A stretch of DNA of 64,000 nucleotides from Hyphomicrobiales bacterium (GCA_900489925.1 UEHQ01000002.1:418207-482206), one strand, 5' to 3'. Shown: positions 44,220-52,965, counted from the first letter of the stretch. The notes: a model not told the origin generated them from the sequence alone. A program made the numbers and translations.

Positions 44220-44795
44220 TCAGCTTTTGATGTTGGCTGCGTCTATCCAGCCAATGTTGCCGTCTTGCCGACGGTAAACGATGTTCAATTGTTCTTTGCC
44301 GGGGCTGCGGAACAGCAGCAACGGTTCGTCCGTCATATCGAGCGCCATCACGGCGGTCGCAACAGACATGGTCTTCAACTGCTTGGTACTTTCTGCGACG
44401 ATGGCCGGCGCGAAATCGTCGGGAATTTCATCGTCGTGATCCGGCATACCGTCCATGACGGTGTAGGCGACTTCGGCAAAACCATTCAGATGATTCCCGG
44501 CGTGATGATCCTTCAGCTTGCGCTTGTAGCGGCGAAGTCGCTTCTCAATACGTGCGGAAGCGGCATCGAAGGCCAACTGCGGATCCATCGCTTCTCCGGC
44601 TGCGTGCAAAACCACGCCGCTGTCGAGATGAACCTTGCAATCGGCGGAAAAGCGGGCGTTGGCCTTCTGCACGATGACCTGACTAGAATACCCTCCGTCG
44701 AAGTATTTCGTGACGGCCACACCAATTTGGTCCTCAATCCGCTGACGGAACGAGTCACCAATTTCCATATGTTTACCGGATACACGCACACTCAT
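44220..44795 (-). CDS. hpf: Ribosome hibernation promoting factor, long form
   Basis: A 191-residue protein with the N-terminal S30AE/YfiA domain (about residues 1-100: VRVSGKHMEIGDSFRQRIEDQI, DPQLAFDAASARIEKRLRRYKRKL) and a C-terminal dimerisation domain (about 130-190: VMALDMTDEPLLLFRSPGKEQLNIVYRRQDGNIGWI). The long form alone makes 100S ribosome dimers, in contrast to the RMF/short HPF pair of enteric bacteria. It lies downstream of rpoN with an intervening gap of about 250 bases that holds its own promoter candidate. Confidence 0.95.
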   Translation of the reverse strand: MSVRVSGKHMEIGDSFRQRIEDQIGVAVTKYFDGGYSSQVIVQKANARFSADCKVHLDSGVVLHAAGEAMDPQLAFDAASARIEKRLRRYKRKLKDHHAGNHLNGFAEVAYTVMDGMPDHDDEIPDDFAPAIVAESTKQLKTMSVATAVMALDMTDEPLLLFRSPGKEQLNIVYRRQDGNIGWIDAANIKS

Positions 44796-44963
44796 GGAGT
44801 TTCCCTTCTTATGTGGTTTGCGAGTACCAGTTTACGCCAAGGCTCATCCGCATCCAAGCACTTCGCGCGATCCCAAGCAAGATCGACCGAAGTTCTCGGC
44901 TGCGTGCGCCCTGAGGATGATGGGGATAACCTCCGACGCTATCCACAGCGCCGATTTCGGCGG

Positions 44964-44992
44964 CTTCTAGCCAGAAGTTACCAAAAAGTCAA
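44964..44992 (-). promoter_or_regulatory. Candidate hpf promoter
   Basis: Reading the minus strand, TTGACT (44987-44992), a 17-base spacer and TAGAAG (44964-44969) make a plausible sigma-70-type promoter with a leader of about 160 nt before hpf. Confidence 0.45.
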
Positions 44993-45026
44993 CAGGCAGT
45001 CTATTTCACGCGGGAATACACGCACA

Positions 45027-45040
45027 GGTCACATGTGACC
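45027..45040. promoter_or_regulatory. Perfect 14-bp palindrome just after rpoN
   Basis: GGTCACATGTGACC is an exact palindrome four bases beyond the rpoN stop and about 50 bases upstream of the candidate hpf promoter. It is too short and has no T-tract to be a terminator; a dimeric regulator site for hpf/ptsN is the more likely reading. Confidence 0.45.
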
Positions 45041-45044
45041 GAAC

Positions 45045-46607
45045 TCAAAAGCCGGCGACTTTCGCCAAGGCACGCTTCTCCCGCCGGCGCTGCACGGACG
45101 AAGCAATGTTCATGGCCTCACGATACTTCGCAACCGTGCGACGAGCAAGTTCGATGCCCGATTTCTTGAGGATATCCACGATATCGTCATCCGACAGCAC
45201 GGCCTCGGGGCTCTCCTGCATGATGAGAGTCCGGATCTTGTGACGCACCGCCTCGGCGGAATGGCTATCGCCACCCTCCACGGCGCCGATGGAGACGGTG
45301 AAGAAGTACTTGAGCTCGAACAGGCCGCGCGGCGTCAGCATGTACTTGTTCGATGTGACGCGGCTGACCGTGGATTCATGCATCTTGATGGCGTCGGCCA
45401 CGGTCTTCAGGTTGAGCGGGCGCAGGTGATCGACGCCGTGCATCAGAAACGCATCCTGCTGGCGTACGATCTCGGTCGCCACCTTCATGATCGTCTTGGC
45501 GCGCTGATCGAGGCTGCGCGTCAGCCAGTTGGCATTCTGCAGGCACTCCGACAGGAAGGAATGATCCTCGCCGTTCTTTGCCACGTTGGCGAAGTAAGAC
45601 TGATTGACGAGCACGCGCGGCAGCGTGTCCGGATTGAGTTCGACAAGCCAGCTGCCATCGGACGCGGCCCTGACGACCACATCGGGCATGATCGCTTCCG
45701 AAACCCCCGCCTCGAAGCCGCTGCCGGGCTTCGGGTTGAGCTGGCGGATCTCGCCGAGCATATCGAGCAGATCTTCCTCGTCGACACCGCAAAGGCGCTT
45801 CAGCGTCGCGAAGTCGCGCCGGGCCAGCAGTTCCAGATTGCCGACCAAGGCCTGCATTGCCGGATCGTAGCGATCCTTCTGGCGCAACTGGATAGCAAGG
45901 CATTCCGCAAGATTGCGTGCAAAGACGCCGGGCGGATCAAGCGTCTGCAGCGCCGCAAGCACCCGCTCCATGTCCGCAGGATCGGCACCGAGGCGCTCCG
46001 CAACCTCGCCAAGGTCGGCGTGCAGGTAGCCAGCCTCGTCGAGCTGGTCGACAAGGTTTTGTGCGATCAGGCTATCGGCAACGTCGGGCAGGACGAAAGG
46101 CAGCTGCTGCGTGAGGTAGTCGCGAAGCGACACCTGCCCGGCAACGAAGTCATCAAGGTCATAGGCCTCGGCACCCTCGCCGCCTCCGGGCATCGACTTC
46201 CACTGACTGATCAGCTCGGGGGCATCGGCCCGCGGCGGCACGCCATCGTCGGGAAAGACGTTGGCGTAGTTGGCGTCCAGCTCATCGTTCATGCGGTTGG
46301 CGCCGGCGCCATCGGCGCGATCGGACCAGTCGCCGGACATGACTTCCGTGCCGCTGTCGTAATCGTCGTCGGATTTCGCGTCTTCCGTCTGGCGCGCGTA
46401 ACCATCGTCCTCGTCGGCGCCGCGTTCGCTGCCCGTTTCGGCATCACCTGACGGAAATTCCAGCAGCGGGTTCTTCTCGACTTCCTGCGCGATGAACTGA
46501 TTGAGCTCGAAGTGCGTCATCTGCAGCAACTGGATGGATTGCATCAGTTGCGGTGTCATCACCAGTGATTGGCTCTGGCGCAGATAAAGATTGGCCGACA
46601 GTGCCAT
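45045..46607 (-). CDS. rpoN: RNA polymerase sigma-54 factor
   Basis: A 520-residue sigma-54. The Gln/Leu-rich activator-interacting region I is at the start (MALSANLYLRQSQSLVMTPQ). It is followed by an acidic region II (about 55-130), the core-binding region, and a C-terminal helix-turn-helix and RpoN box ARRTVAKYRE for -24 recognition. It serves nitrogen fixation, nitrogen assimilation and dicarboxylate transport in rhizobia, with enhancer-binding proteins. The start at 46607 matches the family; an in-frame ATG at 46649 is weaker. It lies downstream of lptB with 158 bases between them. Confidence 0.97.
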   Translation of the reverse strand: MALSANLYLRQSQSLVMTPQLMQSIQLLQMTHFELNQFIAQEVEKNPLLEFPSGDAETGSERGADEDDGYARQTEDAKSDDDYDSGTEVMSGDWSDRADGAGANRMNDELDANYANVFPDDGVPPRADAPELISQWKSMPGGGEGAEAYDLDDFVAGQVSLRDYLTQQLPFVLPDVADSLIAQNLVDQLDEAGYLHADLGEVAERLGADPADMERVLAALQTLDPPGVFARNLAECLAIQLRQKDRYDPAMQALVGNLELLARRDFATLKRLCGVDEEDLLDMLGEIRQLNPKPGSGFEAGVSEAIMPDVVVRAASDGSWLVELNPDTLPRVLVNQSYFANVAKNGEDHSFLSECLQNANWLTRSLDQRAKTIMKVATEIVRQQDAFLMHGVDHLRPLNLKTVADAIKMHESTVSRVTSNKYMLTPRGLFELKYFFTVSIGAVEGGDSHSAEAVRHKIRTLIMQESPEAVLSDDDIVDILKKSGIELARRTVAKYREAMNIASSVQRRREKRALAKVAGF

Positions 46608-46765
46608 GATGGACGCGAAACTCCCGTTAATTCCTCCAGGAAACCGCATCCTATAACGGGCTCAGGCCACGGAAATCCAAGTTGGCCCAAAAATTGCTTT
46701 TTTATTGAATTTGGTCAAGCGGTAGATGACAGGAAGGTGAATTTCCGTCGGACCCGCTGCCCCCG

Positions 46766-47575
46766 TCAGAGACTGAAGTTGTCGCCGAGATAGAGCCTGC
46801 GCACCTCGGGGTTGTTGACGATGTCATTCGCCCGACCATGGGTCAGCACTTCGCCTGCATGGATGATATAGGCGCGGTCGATCAGCCCGAGCGTCTCGCG
46901 GACATTGTGATCGGTGATCAGAACACCGATGCCGCGCGCGGTCAGGTGATGCACCAGGTTCTGAATGTCGGCGACCGAAATTGGGTCAACACCGGCAAAC
47001 GGCTCGTCGAGAAGCATGAAGGTCGGATCGGTGGCTAGGGCGCGCGCGATTTCCAGGCGGCGGCGTTCACCACCCGACAGCGATACCGCAGCACTCTTGC
47101 GGAGCTTGCGGATGTGGAACTCGTCAAGCAGCTCGTCGAGCTTCTTCTCGCGCGCCGCCTTGTCCTTCACATGCACTTCCAGGACAGCGCGGATATTCTC
47201 TTCGACGGTCAGGCCGCGGAAAATCGACGCTTCCTGCGGGAGGTAGCCGACGCCCAGGCGCGAGCGGCGATACATCGGCATCGTCGTCACGTCGTTGCCG
47301 TCGATCTCGATGGTGCCTTCGTCGACCGGCACGAGACCCGTGATCATATAGAAGCAGGTCGTCTTTCCGGCGCCGTTCGGCCCGAGCAGGCCGACAGCCT
47401 CGCCACGCCGCACGACCAGCGAAACACCGTTCACCACCCGTCGGGTGCTGTAGGTCTTGGTCAGACCGCGCGCGATCAGGGTGCCCTGATAGCGGGTCTT
47501 GTCCACGGCCCCAGCATCGGCCGCAGCCTGCGGCCCGGCCTTGCCGAACATTGTCGTTAGCGAGAATAATTTCAC
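46766..47575 (-). CDS. lptB: LPS export ABC ATPase LptB
   Basis: An ATPase of up to 269 residues. Walker A is GPNGAGKTT, the Q-loop sits in LPQEASIFRGLTVEENIRAVLE, the signature is LSGGERRRLEIARAL and Walker B is FMLLDEPFAGVDP. With LptFG, LptC and LptA it drives LPS from the inner membrane to the outer membrane. The long form starts with GTG at 47575; an ATG at 47551 (MFGKAG) is eight codons further in and cannot be excluded. It is followed by rpoN, as in most proteobacteria. Confidence 0.96.
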   Translation of the reverse strand: MKLFSLTTMFGKAGPQAAADAGAVDKTRYQGTLIARGLTKTYSTRRVVNGVSLVVRRGEAVGLLGPNGAGKTTCFYMITGLVPVDEGTIEIDGNDVTTMPMYRRSRLGVGYLPQEASIFRGLTVEENIRAVLEVHVKDKAAREKKLDELLDEFHIRKLRKSAAVSLSGGERRRLEIARALATDPTFMLLDEPFAGVDPISVADIQNLVHHLTARGIGVLITDHNVRETLGLIDRAYIIHAGEVLTHGRANDIVNNPEVRRLYLGDNFSL

Positions 47576-47590
47576 GTGGTCAGGCCGGGG

Positions 47591-48259
47591 TCAGTTCTTT
47601 TTCTGGGATTGTGGATCGAGCTGGATCTGGACGCGCCCCCCGCAGCTGTCCAGTTGCGCCTGTCCCGTTGCCATGTGCACAGTCAGCTGGCAGCCGGTGA
47701 AGACGTTCGGTCCATCGGACAGCACAACCTTGTCACCCTTGAGGATGAACAGCTGCTGCGCCATGTCGAAGGAGCCGTTGTCCGCGGTCGCGGTCTGCGT
47801 GCCCGAGCTCAGGAACACTTTGCCGGTCACGATGATGTGATCGATATCGGCATTGCCGGAGCCGAACGAGGTCGAGCCGGCGTCTGCCGCCTTCTTGTCG
47901 GCCGCTGGTTTGTCGGTCGCCGGCTTGTCGGTCGCTGGCTTGTCCGCCGCCGGTGTCGCGGCAGCATCTGCGGCGCCTGCCTTCGGCTTGTAGTAGACGG
48001 TCATGTGACCGGCCTGCAAGGTCGTCGTCCCCTGGACTACCTTGACGTTGCCGGTGAAGTCGGCCGTGTGCTCCTGATCGTGGATTTCCAGCTTATCGCT
48101 TTCGATCTGGATCGGCTCGTCCTTGTTCAGCTTCAGACCACTCATCTGGCTGGTGGTCGCCTGCGCAAACGCACCTCCCGCCAGAAGCAGAAGTGCCAGC
48201 GCACCGTTGAAAAATACTGCGCCCGGCTTGCGGGCTGAAATGCGACAATCGTTTGTCAT
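47591..48259 (-). CDS. lptA: LPS transport periplasmic protein LptA
   Basis: A 222-residue exported protein. A signal peptide (ALALLLLAGGAFAQA) precedes an OstA/LptA beta-jellyroll (PIQIESDKLEIHDQEHTADFTGNV split; residues about 49-72, and GQAQLDSCGGRVQIQL at the end). Residues of about 92-128 are an inserted Ala/Lys/Asp/Pro-rich stretch built of near-repeats of DKPAT, encoded at about 47876-47986, which interrupts the jellyroll. It forms the periplasmic bridge for LPS between LptC and LptD. It lies between lptC and lptB with 14- and 15-base gaps, forming one operon. Confidence 0.93.
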   Translation of the reverse strand: MTNDCRISARKPGAVFFNGALALLLLAGGAFAQATTSQMSGLKLNKDEPIQIESDKLEIHDQEHTADFTGNVKVVQGTTTLQAGHMTVYYKPKAGAADAAATPAADKPATDKPATDKPAADKKAADAGSTSFGSGNADIDHIIVTGKVFLSSGTQTATADNGSFDMAQQLFILKGDKVVLSDGPNVFTGCQLTVHMATGQAQLDSCGGRVQIQLDPQSQKKN

Positions 48260-48273
48260 AGTAACCCGGCTTG

Positions 48274-48939
48274 TTAAGTGCCCTGTTTGCGAATAACGGA
48301 TGGATCAACATTCATTCGAACATTCCCCTCGAATGTGATCGTTCGCCCCTTATCCGTCATCTTGAGCGAGCGCGCAACAACCGAAGCGCCTTCTTTTTCA
48401 ATCGTCACCGGATCGTCCGTCACGAGCTTGCCGCCCTTGATGTCGACCTTGGCGCTCTGGAACTTGGCCGTGATGCCATTGCTCAAGAGCAGATTGAACG
48501 GTGACTTGACCGTCAGATTGTCCGTCGCGCGGTCATAATCGGCGGACGTGGCGTCCACGCGAGCGATCAGATCGTCCTTGATCGGAACCGCCGCCTTGAT
48601 GGTTTCCAGAGTGATGAGGTTCGGATTCTTGATATCCTGCAACGCGCGTTCAGCAAGCATCGAGTAGTTGATGCCATCGGAATTGCGGCCGGAGATCGCG
48701 GGCTTTTCCATCACGACCTTGCCGTTTTCGATCTTGGCGCCGGCGATCTTGATGTTTTCAGGCAGGTAGGTTCGTATCACCGACACGCCGATGAAGATCA
48801 GCGAAACAACGACAGCCGCGATGGGCAGAAGCACTTTCAGCCGCCGCACGCGCACGGAATGGTGCTGCGCGTCGCCATAGGCGCTCCGCGCATGCCGTGC
48901 ATAGGCAGCCTGTCCACCGTCGTTCAATGTGTTGAGCAT
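48274..48939 (-). CDS. lptC: LPS export protein LptC
   Basis: A 221-residue bitopic protein: cytoplasmic N-terminus, one membrane helix (about residues 37-57, LLPIAAVVVSLIFIGVSVI) and a periplasmic LptC/LptA-like domain (NIKIAGAKIENGKVVMEKPAISG and GRTITFEGNVRMNVDPS). It links LptBFG to LptA. First gene of the lptC-lptA-lptB run here; the promoter must lie in the 210 bases shared with the divergent sppA. Confidence 0.92.
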   Translation of the reverse strand: MLNTLNDGGQAAYARHARSAYGDAQHHSVRVRRLKVLLPIAAVVVSLIFIGVSVIRTYLPENIKIAGAKIENGKVVMEKPAISGRNSDGINYSMLAERALQDIKNPNLITLETIKAAVPIKDDLIARVDATSADYDRATDNLTVKSPFNLLLSNGITAKFQSAKVDIKGGKLVTDDPVTIEKEGASVVARSLKMTDKGRTITFEGNVRMNVDPSVIRKQGT

Positions 48940-49150
48940 AAATCAAGTCCGTAGCGATGATCGGTAGGCGTATATAGGCACTGCCTCGCCCGATCACAGT
49001 TCATGTCGCATTATTACACTAGCTTGCCAATATGGAAATTTTTCTGCAACAAGCAAGAAACGTACAAACTGACCCTAGCAGCATTTCCGCGCGCCGTTGA
49101 AATCCTACATGGAAACAGTTGCACGAAGCTTGCCGACCCTGGAGGAATGA

Positions 49151-50101
49151 ATGGATAGTTCGATCATCGCGGATCGCCGCAGGCTGCGCCGCAAGCTCGG
49201 CTTCTGGCGCATCGTCGCCGTGTTGCTGATCGTGGCGCTGGGGCTGGCGGCCTATTATTTCCTTCTCGGCGACGCCGGAACCCGCCGGCCGCATGTTGCT
49301 CATGTGACGATCTCGGGCCTGATCACCGACGACGACGAACTTCTCGAGCGCCTCGGCAAGATCGAGAAGGACGACGCGGTCAAGGCGGTCATCGTCTCCA
49401 TTTCCTCCCCGGGTGGAACGACATACGGCGGCGAGCGGATCTTCCAGGCCATCCGCGCGATCTCCGCCAAGAAGCCTGTCGTGTCCGATGTGCGCACGCT
49501 TGCGGCGTCCGCGGGCTACATGATCGCCACAGCGGGCGACATGATCATTGCCGGGGACAGCTCGATCACCGGCTCGATCGGCGTCATCTTCCAGTATCCG
49601 CAGATCAAGCCGCTGCTCGACAAGCTTGGCGTATCGATGGAAGAGATCAAGTCGTCGCCGCTGAAGGCCGAACCATCGCCCTTCCATCCCGCGAGCGAGG
49701 AAGCCAAGGCGATGATCAACACCATGATCGTCGACAGCTATGGCTGGTTCGTCGATCTCGTCGCAGACCGGCGCAAACTGCCGCGCGACGAGGTGCTGAA
49801 GCTGGCCGACGGCACGATCTTCACCGGCCGTCAGGCGCTCAAGGCCAAGCTCATCGACCAGATCGGCGGCAACACGGAAATTCGCGCCTATCTGGCCACG
49901 CGCAAGATCGACAAGGACCTGCCGGAAATCGATTGGGACAAGAAGAGCAACACGCCATTTTTCCTCGCCGGAGCCGCATCGCAGATACTGACGCTTCTTG
50001 GTTACGGCGATCTCGCCAGGAGCCAGGACCCCACCGGAATTCTGCCGCAGAAGTTGCTTCTTGACGGGCTCGTTTCAGTTTGGCAGGTTGGCCATGATTG
50101 A
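49151..50101 (+). CDS. sppA: Signal peptide peptidase SppA (36K type)
   Basis: A 316-residue membrane-anchored S49 peptidase. One membrane helix (about residues 20-41) is followed by the protease domain. SISSPGGTTYGGERIFQAI, TLAASAGYMIATAGD and SSITGSIGVIFQYP are diagnostic; the catalytic Ser is in ASAGY, and the Lys dyad partner lies in the conserved SSPLKAEPSPF region. It degrades leftover signal peptides in the membrane. A 13-codon frame ends exactly at its start codon (TGA-ATG). It is followed by ihfB 29 bases later. Confidence 0.94.
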   Translation: MDSSIIADRRRLRRKLGFWRIVAVLLIVALGLAAYYFLLGDAGTRRPHVAHVTISGLITDDDELLERLGKIEKDDAVKAVIVSISSPGGTTYGGERIFQAIRAISAKKPVVSDVRTLAASAGYMIATAGDMIIAGDSSITGSIGVIFQYPQIKPLLDKLGVSMEEIKSSPLKAEPSPFHPASEEAKAMINTMIVDSYGWFVDLVADRRKLPRDEVLKLADGTIFTGRQALKAKLIDQIGGNTEIRAYLATRKIDKDLPEIDWDKKSNTPFFLAGAASQILTLLGYGDLARSQDPTGILPQKLLLDGLVSVWQVGHD

Positions 50102-50130
50102 TAAGAAATCAATAATTTAAGGGGGCGACT

Positions 50131-50430
50131 GTGATCAAGTCCGAACTGGTGCAGATAGTTGCTGCACGCAACCCGCATCTCTATCACCGTGACGTTGAAA
50201 ATATCGTCAACGCGGTCCTCGACGAGATCACCGACGCGCTCGCCGCCGGCAACCGTGTCGAGTTGCGTGGCTTCGGCGCATTTTCGGTCAAGAACCGTCC
50301 CTCGCGTTCCGGCCGCAACCCCCGCACCGGCGATACCGTGTTCGTCGAAGAGAAGTGGGTTCCCTTCTTCAAGACCGGCAAGGAACTGCGTGAGCGGCTG
50401 AACCCGGGACAGGCCGACCAGGACGATTGA
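50131..50430 (+). CDS. ihfB: Integration host factor beta subunit
   Basis: A 99-residue DNA-bending protein of the HU/IHF family. The start is GTG ([17 protein letters not shown]), preceded by AAGGGGG. The DNA-intercalating arm contains [23 protein letters not shown], characteristic of IhfB rather than HU. With IhfA it bends DNA at sigma-54 promoters and recombination sites. Directly downstream of sppA. Confidence 0.96.
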   Translation: MIKSELVQIVAARNPHLYHRDVENIVNAVLDEITDALAAGNRVELRGFGAFSVKNRPSRSGRNPRTGDTVFVEEKWVPFFKTGKELRERLNPGQADQDD

Positions 50431-50555
50431 TCGTCGCCCGGCGCGGCCTGCTGCGGCGAAACCGCACTTGAACTTGCCGACGCCCCTTCTATCCTGTGGC
50501 TGACGAACAGCGACGCGCAAAGAGACTGCGCGCCGAAGCATATGGAGGCCATGCA

Positions 50556-50888
50556 ATGGCGAAGAAGATCATCAACCTTTTGATTTTGCTGCCTCTCGGC
50601 ATTGTTCTGATCATCTTCTGCGTCGCCAATCGGCAGAGCGTCACCATGGCGTTCAATCCGTTCCGGCCCGAAGATCAGGTTCTGTCGCTGTCTGCCCCGT
50701 TCTTCGTCTTCATCTTCATCGCGCTCATCATCGGCATGTTCGCCGGCTCGGCGGTCACCTGGTTCAGCCAGAGCAAACACCGCAAGCGCGCCCGCGCCGA
50801 AGCCAAGGAAGCCGTTCGCTGGCAGACCGAGGCTGACCGACACAAGACGCGCGCCGAGGAAATCGCTGGCCAGCTTCCCTCTCGATAG
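50556..50888 (+). CDS. LapA-domain (DUF1049) inner-membrane protein
   Basis: A 110-residue protein with two hydrophobic helices (about residues 5-22 and 48-70) and a basic, probably coiled-coil tail (KHRKRARAEAKEAVRWQTEADR). FCVANRQSVTMAFNPF is typical of LapA/YciS-type proteins, which in Escherichia coli help assemble LPS-related complexes. The ATG at 50556 follows GGAGG with 7-base spacing; a GTG at 50496 would add an unlikely basic extension. It belongs to the sppA-ihfB group. Confidence 0.85.
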   Translation: MAKKIINLLILLPLGIVLIIFCVANRQSVTMAFNPFRPEDQVLSLSAPFFVFIFIALIIGMFAGSAVTWFSQSKHRKRARAEAKEAVRWQTEADRHKTRAEEIAGQLPSR

Positions 50889-51091
50889 TCGAAAACGGAC
50901 GTAAGCTGCTCACGTGATCGTCCCGGGCATCCGGGGCGGTTGGCGCCGCAGCCCCATCTCATGCCAATAAAATCGGGCGTCGAAGACTTGTCGTAGGCAA
51001 AGTGTTTTCATAGCTATGTAGAAGATCCGTTGCGCGCCCTGCTAGACCGGCAGTTTCACCGCCTCAGCGCCACGCCTTAGAGGACGAAACC

Positions 51092-51997
51092 ATGGATATC
51101 GATAGAATTTTGCGGTCGGTCGTGGCTGTACGCACATCAATCCCGGAAGATGCCTATACGGCCGAGACGCTTGGCATCCGCCGCGAAGGCAGTGGCGTCG
51201 TCATCCGGGAATCCGGCCTGGTGCTGACCATCGGCTATCTCATCACCGAAGCGGACGAAGTCTGGTTGACGACCGGCGACGGACGGGTCGTCGCCGCTCA
51301 TGCGCTCGCCTATGACCAGGAGACCGGCTTCGGCCTCCTGCAGGCTTTGGGTGAACTCGGGCTTCCTGCGCTTGAGTTCGGCGACGCGAACAAGGCCCAG
51401 ATCGGCGATCCCGTCGTTCTGGCCGACGGGATCGGCCAGTTCGTCGAAGCCCGGATCGTCGTCAAGCAGGAGTTCGCCGGATATTGGGAGTACTTGCTCG
51501 ACGAGGCGATCTTCACCACGCCGGCGCATCCTTCATGGGGCGGCGCAGCACTGGTGGACGCGGATGGCAAGCTTCTGGGCATTGGGTCTCTTCGCTTGCA
51601 GATGAACAACAAGGGCGAGGTGGCGGACATCAACATGGTGGTGCCGATCAACCTGCTGTCGCCGATCCTTGACGACCTTCTGACGCGCGGCCGGGTCAAC
51701 AAGCCGCCGCGACCGTGGCTCGGCGCTTTCTCGGCCGAGAACAACGGCGACGTTGTCGTCATGAGCGTCGCCACGGGAAGCCCTGCCGATGAGGCGGGCC
51801 TACAGCAGGGCGACATCATTTCCGAGATCCGGGACGGCGAGGTCGATGGCCTCGCGGATTTCTACCGCAAGGTCTGGAGCAGCGGTGACGCCGGTGCCGA
51901 GATCCCGATGCGGGTTCTGCGGGACGGACGCGAAGCCTGGTTGCGTGTCCGCTCGGCAGACCGAAACAGCTTCCTGAGGAAGCCCCCGCTGCAATAG
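51092..51997 (+). CDS. HtrA/DegP-like protein with PDZ domain and no catalytic triad (predicted pseudoprotease)
   Basis: A 301-residue protein with a trypsin-like (S1C) domain (about residues 5-190) followed by one PDZ domain (about 205-290, PWLGAFSAENNGDVVVMSV, GSPADEAGLQQGDIISEI). The alignable catalytic positions are replaced: the TNNHVI histidine block reads TIGYLIT (Tyr49), the DxAL aspartate block reads QETGFGLL (Gly79), and the GNSGG serine block reads PSWGGAA (Trp149). There is no signal peptide, so the protein should be cytoplasmic. Function may be substrate or peptide binding only. It stands alone after the lapA-like gene and converges on a GNAT gene with a 9-base gap. Confidence 0.85.
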   Translation: MDIDRILRSVVAVRTSIPEDAYTAETLGIRREGSGVVIRESGLVLTIGYLITEADEVWLTTGDGRVVAAHALAYDQETGFGLLQALGELGLPALEFGDANKAQIGDPVVLADGIGQFVEARIVVKQEFAGYWEYLLDEAIFTTPAHPSWGGAALVDADGKLLGIGSLRLQMNNKGEVADINMVVPINLLSPILDDLLTRGRVNKPPRPWLGAFSAENNGDVVVMSVATGSPADEAGLQQGDIISEIRDGEVDGLADFYRKVWSSGDAGAEIPMRVLRDGREAWLRVRSADRNSFLRKPPLQ

Positions 51998-52006
51998 GCT
52001 GATGGG

Positions 52007-52477
52007 CTACTCCGCAAAGAAGGTCATTTCGTCGTACTCGCCTTCTGCCGAAGTGCCGGTGCCGGTCGAGACAAAGCCGCTGGCGAGGTAAAACGCCCTG
52101 GCGCGGCTGTTATTGACCAGGCACTTCAGTCGGTATTTCTGATGGGGCCAGTCCGGCAATGCCCGCAGAAGCGCGCTCCCGGCGCCCTTTCCCTGCCATT
52201 CCTTGCTGATATAGAGCATGTGGATGAAATCGTCGGGCGCCCACAGCGTCATGAAACCTGCGATCTCCCCCTCCGGCGTGCTGGCCAGCCACATGATTTC
52301 ACCCTGAGTGTGGGTGAAGAAATCCTCGTGCCGGAACCGGCTCGGCTCCACCCAGGTGAAGGTCTCGCGGCGAACCGTCAGGTAGATGTCGGCAAGGTCT
52401 TCCCGCTCAGTTCTCTCAGGCGCCCGGATGATCCAGTTGATGGAGACCGGGCTAAACGACGACGCGACGCTTGCCAA
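52007..52477 (-). CDS. GNAT-family N-acetyltransferase
   Basis: A 156-residue acetyltransferase. The acetyl-CoA pyrophosphate loop is KEWQGKGAGSALLRAL (Q/RxxGxG/A form), followed by YRLKCLVNNSRARAFYLASGFVSTG, the standard motif B. The substrate is unknown. It is followed by nothing on its strand and preceded closely (14 bases) by the CoxG-like gene, so both may be transcribed together. Confidence 0.88.
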   Translation of the reverse strand: MASVASSFSPVSINWIIRAPERTEREDLADIYLTVRRETFTWVEPSRFRHEDFFTHTQGEIMWLASTPEGEIAGFMTLWAPDDFIHMLYISKEWQGKGAGSALLRALPDWPHQKYRLKCLVNNSRARAFYLASGFVSTGTGTSAEGEYDEMTFFAE

Positions 52478-52491
52478 CGTGTATGTGCTCC

Positions 52492-52944
52492 CTATTCCGC
52501 GGCTTTCGCGCTGACCGCCGCATTGAAATCCGAGAAGAACTGATGGGCCAGTTTCTGCGAGGTCGAGTCGATCAGGCGGGCTCCGAGTTGGGCGATCTTG
52601 CCGCCAACCTGTGCGCTTGCCTGATATTGCAGGATCGTTTCGCCGCCATCCTCCTTCAGCGTGACGTCGGCGCCGCCCTTGGCAAAGCCGGCGATCCCGC
52701 CCTTGCCCTCGCCTGATATCGTGTAACTCTCCGGCGCATTGATGTTGGAAAGCGTCACTTCACCGTTGAAGGTGGCCGAAACCGGACCGATCTTGAGCTT
52801 GACGGTCGCGGCAAGCTCCGTCGGCGACTTCATATCGAGGCTCTGGCAGCCCGGAATACACTGCTTCAACACCTCAGGATCGTTCAAGGCGGCCCAAACA
52901 ACATCGCGTGGTGCGGTGATCCGCTCTTCACCCGTCAAGTCCAT
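52492..52944 (-). CDS. CoxG-like SRPBCC domain protein
   Basis: A 150-residue START/SRPBCC-fold protein resembling carbon monoxide dehydrogenase subunit G. It begins MDLTGEERITAPRDVVWAAL and continues PEVLKQCIPGCQSL, the classic CoxG opening, and ends in a helix with DSTSQKLAHQFFSDF. A much longer frame exists upstream, but ATG 52944 follows GGGAGGA and the upstream part is a shadow of the divergent methyltransferase gene. No coxMSL genes are nearby, so a role in CO oxidation is not supported; CoxG proteins elsewhere tether or supply redox cofactors such as quinones. Confidence 0.9.
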   Translation of the reverse strand: MDLTGEERITAPRDVVWAALNDPEVLKQCIPGCQSLDMKSPTELAATVKLKIGPVSATFNGEVTLSNINAPESYTISGEGKGGIAGFAKGGADVTLKEDGGETILQYQASAQVGGKIAQLGARLIDSTSQKLAHQFFSDFNAAVSAKAAE

Positions 52945-52965
52945 CCGAAATCCTCCCATTTCGCC

